From NCBI GenBank assembly GCA_026985775.1, contig JALSPV010000135.1:1-6099 (forward strand): a stretch of 6,099 nt of DNA. The letters run 5' to 3'. Under the pieces are notes generated by a model, which saw only the letters and a program-made list of their open reading frames with translations, did no database searches and was not told the origin of the DNA. A program made the translations under genes and the position numbers. How positions within the stretch are numbered: position 1 is the first letter of the stretch; the number at the start of each line of letters is the position of its first letter. Shown here piece by piece: positions 1 through 4,178 of the stretch. The DNA comes from Candidatus Aenigmatarchaeota archaeon (GTDB lineage Archaea > Aenigmatarchaeota > Aenigmatarchaeia > Aenigmatarchaeales > SZUA-1535).

Positions 1-454
1 TTGTGTTTGTGCATCTTTTTTCTCTTATCGCGTATGCCATTGTATCTATGAGTGCCTTAACGTTTTCCCTCAGCTCATCGCTTTCAGAAGCATCAATCAC
101 AACAACATTTTTCTCAACTTCCGAAAAATCTACACCAAGTGCATCTGCCTTTTGTTTTAGTGCTGTGTAAAGGAAGTTTGCAGGACTCTCTACTGTAACG
201 AAAAGCACCTTGTATCCTAGCCCTGCCTGAGTTACGGCAAACTGTTCTGCAAGCAAACTTTTCCCTGTGTCTGGGATTCCTGTAACGTTAAGTACAGATA
301 GATGCGGAACTCCTCCTAGAGGTTTCTTGATGTATTTTCCGTCTTCCTCCTCTATTTTGTAGAACATTTCATCAAGCTTGGTACCTGTTGGAACGCCAAA
401 AAGCTTTGGTGCTTTCTCCTCAAGATCTTTCAGCTCATAGTATTTGTATGCCAT
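1..454 (-). CDS. KaiC-like RecA-superfamily ATPase (partial, C-terminus outside window)
   Basis: The minus-strand reading frame opens with ATG at 454 and stays open for 151 codons to the window edge, so the C-terminal part is missing. The protein begins MAYKYYELKDLEEKAPKLFG and then has the KaiC-like entry segment FGVPTGTKLDEMF, LGGVP, and a Walker A loop GIPDTGKS at residues 59-66. The following strand LFVTVES (84-90) sits where KaiC proteins carry the catalytic glutamate pair; here it is Glu-Ser rather than Glu-Glu. The Walker B aspartate is expected beyond the edge. From memory this resembles the thermophile-associated KaiC-domain family typified by A. fulgidus AF_0795. KaiC-like ATPases are cytoplasmic P-loop proteins, and ArlH/FlaH of the archaellum belongs to the same superfamily. 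Role here unknown. It is divergent from mbf1. No Shine-Dalgarno is seen before the ATG, consistent with a leaderless or very short-leader mRNA. Superfamily call firm; subfamily likely. Confidence 0.85.
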   Translation of the reverse strand, partial: MAYKYYELKDLEEKAPKLFGVPTGTKLDEMFYKIEEEDGKYIKKPLGGVPHLSVLNVTGIPDTGKSLLAEQFAVTQAGLGYKVLFVTVESPANFLYTALKQKADALGVDFSEVEKNVVVIDASESDELRENVKALIDTMAYAIREKRCTNT

Positions 455-478
455 AAATAAAATTTTCGGTTTGTGAAA

Positions 479-490
479 TAAAAATTTTTA
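479..490. promoter_or_regulatory. Shared palindromic TATA-like element between the KaiC-like gene and mbf1
   Basis: TAAAAATTTTTA is a perfect 12-bp palindrome within an 84-nt divergent gap. Its centre is about 30 nt from the ATG of the KaiC-like gene (454), so a start site roughly 26 nt away would give a leader of only a few bases. On the other side it would place the mbf1 start site near 511-515, leaving a leader of about 25 nt that contains the GGAGG site. It is the only strong TATA-like element in the gap. Promoter function is inferred. Confidence 0.5.
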
Positions 491-525
491 AATTCCTTTG
501 TATCTTAGCTTAAAACTAAAGACTC

Positions 526-530
526 GGAGG
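526..530 (+). promoter_or_regulatory. Shine-Dalgarno site of mbf1
   Basis: GGAGG followed by TAAT lies 8 nt before the TTG at 539 and matches the anti-Shine-Dalgarno of archaeal 16S rRNA. It decides the non-ATG start of mbf1, because no ATG occurs near the zinc-ribbon N-terminus in that frame. Confidence 0.75.
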
Positions 531-538
531 TAATTTCC

Positions 539-994
539 TTGAAAGAATGCGAAGTTTGCGGAAAAAGAGAAGCTGTAACAAAAGCTGAAATAGAAGGAGT
601 GGTTTTAGAAGTCTGCGAAAAATGTGCCAAATTCGGAAAAAAGGTTCGTACACCAAAATTACTTGCTAAACCTTCAAAACCTGCTCCTTTTCCGGCACTC
701 TCTTTCTTCGAAGATGAAACACCCATTGAGAATCTTGGTGAGGTTGTGAAAAAACTTAGAGAGGAGAAAAAATTTTCTCAGGAAGAACTCGCAAAAGCTG
801 TTAAGGAGAGTGTTTCGATCATTAAAAGAATAGAAGAAGGCTGGGTTCCGCCAATGAAAATTGTGGAAAAGCTTGAGAAATTCTTTAAAGTTTCGCTTAG
901 AGAAAAAACAGAAAGTTTTTTGGAGAAAAAAGAAGAAAAGAAAGAAAAAGCAAAGCTAACAATAGGGGATGTTGCAGATATTAAAGGAAAATAA
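539..994 (+). CDS. mbf1: Archaeal multiprotein bridging factor 1 (MBF1), zinc ribbon plus HTH
   Basis: This 151-residue protein has the two-part build of archaeal MBF1. An N-terminal zinc ribbon has CxxC pairs at C4/C7 and C26/C29. A Pro-rich linker (about 43-65) leads to a Cro/C1-type helix-turn-helix at about 66-120, including LGEVVKKLREEKKFSQEELA and the recognition-helix region SVSIIKRIEEG. A Lys/Glu-rich stretch (128-138) and the tail LTIGDVADIKGK follow, which is typical of the family. Eukaryotic MBF1 bridges activators and TBP; archaeal forms keep the HTH, bind ribosomes or nucleic acid, and their exact role is unsettled. The start is TTG, supported by a GGAGG site 8 nt upstream and by the zinc ribbon beginning at once. 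It is divergent from the KaiC-like gene and convergent with the pilin-like gene, with only 7 nt between stops. Confidence 0.95.
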   Translation: MKECEVCGKREAVTKAEIEGVVLEVCEKCAKFGKKVRTPKLLAKPSKPAPFPALSFFEDETPIENLGEVVKKLREEKKFSQEELAKAVKESVSIIKRIEEGWVPPMKIVEKLEKFFKVSLREKTESFLEKKEEKKEKAKLTIGDVADIKGK

Positions 995-1001
995 TTGTTC
1001 A

Positions 1002-1460
1002 TTACTCGCATGCTCCTATAAATCCGAAGTCTTCTTTGCTGTACTGGATTATTATTGTTGGGTTCATTGTTGATACAGCCAGATATTCAAGATCTCCCGG
1101 TGCAGTTACGTTCGGTCCGAAATTTACTGTAACTTTGTTTAATCCGCTACTTAAAGTAGCTGTTGTGTTTGCGACATGGAGCTTTCCATCACTATCTTTA
1201 ATTGCCACACTCACTCCTTGTGCCGATTTTATTCCCGTAAGCTCTACCAACATTTCGAAGTCTCCTGTTGTAGTGTTGCAGTATATTGAATCAAGGTGTA
1301 CTTTTAACGTACCTCCAGTTGCTGTTGCAGTCTTGCTCGTTGCAGCTGTTGTTCGCTGAAACATCGATGAAATGCTTCCTGCTATCATAAGTGCAAGTCC
1401 CAGCGTCAGTGCTACCAGTATTATCGCAGCCAATAAAGGCGAAATTCCTTTGTTTCTCAT
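1002..1460 (-). CDS. Type IV pilin-like secreted protein with class III signal peptide
   Basis: The 152-residue product starts MRNKGISPLLAAIILVALTL. This is a short basic leader, a Gly-Ile junction at 5/6 that fits cleavage by an archaeal prepilin peptidase, then a hydrophobic helix to about residue 30, as in the archaeal Pilin_N group. The mature part is rich in Thr, Ser, Ala and Val and looks beta-rich. It has three potential N-glycosylation sequons (N62-T-T, N98-T-T, N117-V-T) and two cysteines (C61, C151) that could form a disulphide joining the head domain to the C-terminus. Its start overlaps the stop of the coiled-coil gene (ATGA, 1457-1460) and has a good ribosome site 7 nt upstream, so the two are co-transcribed. 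It may be a pilus subunit, a minor pilin or a single membrane-anchored surface protein. Pilin-like class firm; exact role unknown. Confidence 0.85.
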   Translation of the reverse strand: MRNKGISPLLAAIILVALTLGLALMIAGSISSMFQRTTAATSKTATATGGTLKVHLDSIYCNTTTGDFEMLVELTGIKSAQGVSVAIKDSDGKLHVANTTATLSSGLNKVTVNFGPNVTAPGDLEYLAVSTMNPTIIIQYSKEDFGFIGACE

Positions 1461-1978
1461 TGTGTCTTCACCCCTGGATATTTTCTAAGTTTGAGTTGGG
1501 GATAATGAGCGAGGATCTGTGAAATAGGTGTACCTACCCTTATTTTTTTATCAAGTCTTTCTAAGAGCTCAACAACGCGTTTGTTATTTTCTATCAACTC
1601 TTTTTGCATTTCAACAAGCACCTTGATTTCGGGTATTTCTATTTTTGCATGCAAAGCTTCAAGTTCTTCCTGAGAAGCTGCTTTTATCATTTCAAGAAGA
1701 TCTGAGAGAGAAGAGGTTAGCTTATCTATTTTCGTAGCTATTCTTTCAAGTTCGTTTCTAAGCTGAGAATTTGCATGCATGACATCATCTACTAATCTTT
1801 GATTGGTTTTTATCAGCTCAATAATCTGTGTAATTAACGTTTGAAGTTGCGGAACAACTGTGCTCATTTCAAGTCTTTTTAGTCTTTCTTCCAGTCTTCT
1901 CAATGGAGTAATTGGGACTACTTCATATGTTTCTTCATCGTCTCTATCTTCTCTGGAAATTATCTCAACTTCTTCCAT
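1457..1978 (-). CDS. Cytoplasmic coiled-coil protein paired with the pilin-like gene
   Basis: The 173-residue protein has no signal peptide or membrane segment. An acidic N-terminus (about 1-20) precedes a long charged helical region (about 25-100) with heptad-like Leu/Ile spacing, for example LRRLEERLKRLEMS, LITQIIELIKTNQRLV and LERIATKIDKLTSSLSDLL. After a break, a second helix (about 117-146) has EMQKELIENNKRVVELLERL, and a basic tail ends GTPISQILAHYPQLKLRKYP. The two helices share a partial theme (ELIKTNQRLVDDV against ELIENNKRVVELL), suggesting a repeat. The ATG at 1978 lies about 27 nt from a TATA-like CCTTTAAATA, fitting a leaderless transcript. It overlaps the downstream pilin-like gene by 4 nt. 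I do not recognise a characterised family. Archaellum accessory proteins (FlaC/D/E) are also cytoplasmic coiled coils, but I see no specific similarity. Confidence 0.85.
   Translation of the reverse strand: MEEVEIISREDRDDEETYEVVPITPLRRLEERLKRLEMSTVVPQLQTLITQIIELIKTNQRLVDDVMHANSQLRNELERIATKIDKLTSSLSDLLEMIKAASQEELEALHAKIEIPEIKVLVEMQKELIENNKRVVELLERLDKKIRVGTPISQILAHYPQLKLRKYPGVKTQ
1468..1474 (-). promoter_or_regulatory. Shine-Dalgarno site of the pilin-like gene
   Basis: On the minus strand GGGGTGA lies inside the 3' end of the coiled-coil gene and ends 7 nt before the ATG at 1460. It matches the GGTGA part of the archaeal consensus and supports this start and independent re-initiation within the operon. 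Confidence 0.65.
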
Positions 1979-1990
1979 GAAAATGTTTGT

Positions 1991-1996
1991 AAAAAA
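1991..1996 (-). terminator. T6 tract after rpl15
   Basis: On the minus strand a run of six T lies 16-21 nt beyond the rpl15 stop, a position and composition typical of archaeal intrinsic termination. It also lies just downstream of the putative TATA box of the next operon, so it could instead be part of that promoter's initial region. Confidence 0.35.
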
Positions 1997-2000
1997 GTTG

Positions 2001-2010
2001 TATTTAAAGG
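2001..2010 (-). promoter_or_regulatory. TATA box of the coiled-coil/pilin operon
   Basis: On the minus strand CCTTTAAATA is centred about 27 nt before the ATG at 1978, the normal archaeal TATA-to-start distance. The gene therefore probably begins at the first transcribed base. It makes the coiled-coil/pilin pair a transcription unit separate from rpl15. Confidence 0.6.
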
Positions 2011-2011
2011 T

Positions 2012-2443
2012 TTATTCAGAAAGCAATTCCACCTTTCCACCAATGGCTTCTATTTTTTCTTTTGCTCTTTCACTTATGGAAGCGGCTTTTATTGAAAGAG
2101 GCTTTGTAACACTTCCACCTGCTATGACTTTCTTGAATCCAAGGTCTAGCAGGTTTAACTCTGTTTTACCCAGTTTTTCCGAAAGTTTATCAAGCTCTCT
2201 TAATGTAATTACCTTTTCTCTTTCTCTTTCCCTTTTTCTATGTGGATAAAAACCAGGCTTGAAACCACGCTTGCCAAAATGTTCTGGATCCATTTGAAGA
2301 ACCATTTGTCTTTTATGATCTTTACTTCCAGCAAGCCCTTTTCCGCCTTTACTACCCTTTCCACGGTGCTTTTTCTTCGCACCGTAACCATGTGTTTTGC
2401 TTCCTCGCATTTTCCTTACTTTTTTTCTTCTCCTCACTACCAT
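2012..2443 (-). CDS. rpl15: Large-subunit ribosomal protein uL15 (L15, L27a-type)
   Basis: The 143-residue protein has the features of archaeal/eukaryotic uL15. A very basic N-terminus begins MVVRRRKKVRKMRGSKTHGY, followed by the Gly/Lys-rich rRNA-binding segment KKKHRGKGSKGGKGLAG. The central part has HFGKRGFKP and the Arg/Glu-rich linker HRKREREREKV. The C-terminal globular domain has DLGFKKVIAGGSVTKPLSIKA and a final ISERAKEKIEAIGGKVELL. Length is usual for the family. The ATG at 2443 has no Shine-Dalgarno and lies about 28 nt from a TTTAAA element, consistent with a leaderless mRNA. It is not flanked by rpl30 or secY as in the usual spc-type ribosomal cluster: one side is a coiled-coil/pilin operon, the other a divergent membrane-protein gene. 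Confidence 0.97.
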   Translation of the reverse strand: MVVRRRKKVRKMRGSKTHGYGAKKKHRGKGSKGGKGLAGSKDHKRQMVLQMDPEHFGKRGFKPGFYPHRKREREREKVITLRELDKLSEKLGKTELNLLDLGFKKVIAGGSVTKPLSIKAASISERAKEKIEAIGGKVELLSE

Positions 2444-2466
2444 GCTTGGCTATTTATCAAAAAACA

Positions 2467-2474
2467 TTTTTAAA
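2467..2474. promoter_or_regulatory. Shared TATA element between rpl15 and the small membrane-protein gene
   Basis: TTTTTAAA, containing the palindrome TTTAAA (2469-2474), sits in the middle of a 53-nt divergent gap. It is about 28 nt from the rpl15 ATG (2443) and about 26 nt from the ATG at 2497. Both distances fit TATA-to-start spacing, and no other TATA-like element fits either gene as well, so one box may serve both. Confidence 0.5.
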
Positions 2475-2496
2475 GATTTGCTCTTAGAAAGAGGAC

Positions 2497-2739
2497 ATGC
2501 TAAAATTGTTGGGTGCTCTTGATATAACCGCCGGATTTCTCGTAATTCTCGGGATACCTGCTGTAGCAGGCTATTATTTACTTGCAAAAGCATTGGTTTT
2601 TCTTTTTCTTGCACCAACGTGCATTCTTAATTGGATGGATTTAATTTCTGGCATTTTTCTTATTTTCTTTTGCTCTTCCGCAATTGCTATAGCGATCTTT
2701 GCTTATCTCTTGGTAAAGGGTTCGCTTTCGTTTTTGTGA
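2497..2739 (+). CDS. Small membrane protein with two-fold internal repeat
   Basis: The 80-residue protein is almost wholly hydrophobic, with three or four membrane helices. It contains an internal duplication with a 39-43-residue offset. DITAGFLVI (9-17) matches DLISGIFLI (48-56), and YLLAKALVFL (27-36) matches YLLVKGSLSFL (70-80). Each half thus reads Asp-x-x-small-Gly helix, then helix ending YLLxK. The start at 2497 is favoured because a TATA element lies about 26 nt upstream. A GAGG at 2491-2494 is too close to serve that ATG, but could serve a TTG at 2506. The stop overlaps the next gene by one base (TGATG), so the two are probably translated together. Function unknown; similar short repeat proteins occur in archaeal genomes, from memory. 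Confidence 0.75.
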   Translation: MLKLLGALDITAGFLVILGIPAVAGYYLLAKALVFLFLAPTCILNWMDLISGIFLIFFCSSAIAIAIFAYLLVKGSLSFL

Positions 2740-3116
2740 TGTCCATGAAGGTGCGCTATGAATTTGCAAACGATGTCGAGGAACTTGCAAAGAAAATAGC
2801 AAAAAAGCTTTCCATGACTCATTTGGATTTTTCAAGAATAAAGTTTATTCGTTCTTACGGGAGCAAAAGCAGAGCAGTAGCTCGATGTTATGGACTTGCA
2901 AGAATATGGCAGCATGCACTTGGAATTAAGGCACATTACGTTATAGAGGTTATTGCAGAGAAGTTCGATAAACTTAGCAATGAAGAAAAGGAAAAGGTCA
3001 TAATTCACGAGCTTTTGCATATCCCGAAATCCTTTGGTGGTGGATTAAGAGGACATGATTATGTTACGAGAAAAAGGGTTGAAAATCTTCATAAAAAGTT
3101 CAAAAGATTTTTCTAA
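2739..3116 (+). CDS. Putative zinc metallopeptidase, HExxH family (PhageMetallopep/COG4900-like)
   Basis: Starting at the ATG that overlaps the previous stop, the product is 125 residues. It has the zinc-binding helix HELLH (H90, E91, H94), followed by IPKSFGGGLRGHDY, with H106 as the probable third ligand. This HELLHIP-x(n)-GGLxxH pattern matches a family annotated only as putative metallopeptidase (from memory PF18894/COG4900). Upstream, IKFIRSYGSKSRAVARCYGL and the strand HYVIEVI are typical of the fold. There is no signal peptide, so it is cytoplasmic. ATG at 2745 is an alternative start (123 residues). Extending upstream in the same frame to 2631 would only add an out-of-frame copy of the membrane gene and is rejected. 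No Shine-Dalgarno is seen; coupling through TGATG is likely. Substrate unknown. Confidence 0.85.
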   Translation: MSMKVRYEFANDVEELAKKIAKKLSMTHLDFSRIKFIRSYGSKSRAVARCYGLARIWQHALGIKAHYVIEVIAEKFDKLSNEEKEKVIIHELLHIPKSFGGGLRGHDYVTRKRVENLHKKFKRFF

Positions 3117-3119
3117 AGC

Positions 3120-3125
3120 TTTTTT
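3120..3125 (+). terminator. T6 tract ending the membrane-protein/metallopeptidase operon
   Basis: Six T directly follow the metallopeptidase stop (TAA at 3114-3116), before the convergent tRNA gene. T-runs without a hairpin are the usual archaeal intrinsic terminator. Confidence 0.5.
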
Positions 3126-3131
3126 CATTGA

Positions 3132-3206
3132 TGGTGGGCCGGGGCGGATTCGAACCGCCGACCTTCCCCGCGTCAGGGGGACGTCATACCCCTAGACCAC
3201 CGGCCC
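3132..3206 (-). tRNA. tRNA-Val (anticodon GAC), CCA encoded
   Basis: The minus strand folds as a complete tRNA. The acceptor stem is GGGCCGG/CCGGCCC (3206-3200 with 3142-3136). The D-arm has stem GTC/GAC and a loop containing GGGG and A21. The anticodon stem is TCCCC/GGGGA with loop CTGACGC, giving anticodon GAC (plus-strand 3172-3174) for valine codons GUC and GUU. The variable region AGGTC has five bases. The T-arm is GGCGG-TTCGAAT-CCGCC. Discriminator A73 is followed by an encoded CCA (3134-3132). There is no intron. The stems are highly GC-rich against an AT-rich background, consistent with a thermophile. It is tail to tail with the metallopeptidase gene, 15 nt apart. Confidence 0.97.
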
Positions 3207-3241
3207 GTTGCTGAATATATGACCGAATTACAAGAAGTTTA

Positions 3242-3252
3242 TTTTTATATAT
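3242..3252 (-). promoter_or_regulatory. TATA box of tRNA-Val
   Basis: On the minus strand TATATAAAAAT is centred about 40 nt upstream of the mature tRNA 5' end. This would place the start roughly 12-15 nt before the tRNA, giving a short leader for RNase P to remove. Confidence 0.55.
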
Positions 3253-3257
3253 TACAT

Positions 3258-3263
3258 AAAAAA
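3258..3263 (-). terminator. T6 tract after htpX
   Basis: On the minus strand, TTTTT (3278-3274) and then TTTTTT (3263-3258) follow the htpX stop within 30 nt. They lie just upstream of the tRNA TATA box, separating the two transcription units. Confidence 0.45.
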
Positions 3264-3286
3264 TTAACTTTTAAAAATTGAAATAC

Positions 3287-4117
3287 TCAATTTTTTCGGG
3301 ACAATTCTTCTAAGCGTCTTATTCTTTCTTCAACAGGAGGATGTTTGGAAAATAAATTTTCGAATGAAGATGTAGAGAAAGGGTTTACTATGAACATATG
3401 TGCAGTCCCGGGATTCACTCTTTCCATTTCTGAAGTATGTGCAAACGAAGAGATTTTTCTAAGCGCACTTGCCAGCGCAAGCGGTTTTCCAGAAATTAAA
3501 GCTCCTGTATAATCTGCAAGAAATTCTCTTCCTCTTGAAATGGCCAGCTGCACAAGAAAAGCGGCAAGAGGAGCAAAAATAAGCAGGGGTATTAACAACA
3601 AACTTCTTTCGTTTTCATCACCATAGAGAGCATACCATCCAAACTGAGCGAGAAAAGAAATAGCGCCCGCTATTACTGCTGCGATCGTAGAAATGAGCAC
3701 ATCTCTGTTTTTTATATGCGCTATTTCGTGGGAGAGAACACCCTCTATTTCTTCTTTGTTCAAGAGCCTTAACAAACCTTGTGTAACACAAATTGCCGCG
3801 TGTTTTGGTGACCTTCCTGTGGCAAAGGCGTTTGGAATTTCTAACTCGCAAACGTAAACACGCGGTTTTGGAATTCCAGCTTTCAAAGCAAGTTTTTCGA
3901 CCATAGCATTAACCTCACTATCTTCACATGGCTTTGCGCCATACATAGACAAAACTATTTTATCACTATACCAGAAGCTTACGAAGTCGAGAATAAATGC
4001 TATGAAAAGAGCAAAAACCGCACCCCAAATACCTGCAAGTATATATCCTATACCTACAAAAATTACCGTAAGGAAAGCCAACAAAAGCGCTGTTCTCAAC
4101 CAAAGCTCCAGCTTCAT
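3287..4117 (-). CDS. htpX: HtpX-type membrane zinc metalloprotease (M48)
   Basis: The 276-residue protein is a standard M48B/HtpX protease, a membrane-bound quality-control endopeptidase with a cytoplasmic active site. Two membrane helices (about 7-28 and 30-50) are followed by SEVNAMVEKLALKAGIPKPR, the strand YVCELEIPNAFATGRSPKHA, and the zinc helix HEIAH (H130, E131, H134) within VLSHEIAHIKNRDV. The third ligand is E198 in SRGREFLADYTGA. Two more hydrophobic segments (about 141-162 and 172-193) lie between the zinc sites. The end has the conserved SKHPPVEERIRRLEEL. Length is usual. The ATG at 4117 has no Shine-Dalgarno and lies 27 nt from a TATA half-box of the 4141-4154 palindrome, so it is probably leaderless. 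It is divergent from the KH protein and upstream of tRNA-Val. Confidence 0.96.
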   Translation of the reverse strand: MKLELWLRTALLLAFLTVIFVGIGYILAGIWGAVFALFIAFILDFVSFWYSDKIVLSMYGAKPCEDSEVNAMVEKLALKAGIPKPRVYVCELEIPNAFATGRSPKHAAICVTQGLLRLLNKEEIEGVLSHEIAHIKNRDVLISTIAAVIAGAISFLAQFGWYALYGDENERSLLLIPLLIFAPLAAFLVQLAISRGREFLADYTGALISGKPLALASALRKISSFAHTSEMERVNPGTAHMFIVNPFSTSSFENLFSKHPPVEERIRRLEELSRKN

Positions 4118-4140
4118 AAGATTTTAACTCTGATAACCCC

Positions 4141-4154
4141 TTATAAATTTATAA
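4141..4154. promoter_or_regulatory. Bidirectional palindromic promoter of htpX and the KH-protein gene
   Basis: TTATAAATTTATAA is a perfect 14-bp palindrome centred at 4147.5, almost exactly midway in the 61-nt gap. Read leftward, the TATA half-box at 4141-4147 is 27 nt from the htpX ATG. Read rightward, TTTATAAAG at 4148-4156 is about 27 nt from the ATG at 4179. Both genes lack Shine-Dalgarno sites, so each half-box probably directs a leaderless mRNA. The two boxes abut, so simultaneous TBP/TFB assembly in both directions would be sterically competitive (inference). Confidence 0.65.
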
Positions 4155-4178
4155 AGTTTGGGTATAATACTCGAATGC

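Noticed and set aside
505..1011. Minus-strand open frames across mbf1 (505-726 and 778-1011)
   Set aside because: They are antisense to a clear MBF1 gene, have Ser/Phe-rich translations typical of the reverse of Lys/Glu codons, and lack start signals.
1036..1359. Plus-strand open frame opposite the pilin-like gene
   Set aside because: It is the antisense shadow of a gene with a convincing class III signal peptide, ribosome site and operon overlap.
2214..2238. TTTCTC-type short repeat
   Set aside because: It is the codon-level consequence of the Arg/Glu alternation (KRERERE) in uL15, not an independent DNA repeat.
1860..2249. Plus-strand 129-codon frame spanning the coiled-coil gene and rpl15
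   Set aside because: It is Ser/Leu/Phe-rich, runs antisense across two real genes and their gap, and has no start signal.
2209..2473. Alternative frames over rpl15 (2209-2391 minus, 2240-2473 plus)
   Set aside because: They overlap a certain ribosomal protein gene and have no independent support.
2631..2738. N-terminal extension of the metallopeptidase to an ATG at 2631
   Set aside because: The extra 36 residues are only the membrane-protein gene read in another frame; the family domain begins near the ATG at 2739 or 2745.
4158..4178. TTG start giving a seven-residue extension of the KH protein
   Set aside because: It directly follows the TATA element and would lie upstream of the expected transcription start; the ATG at 4179 fits leaderless spacing.
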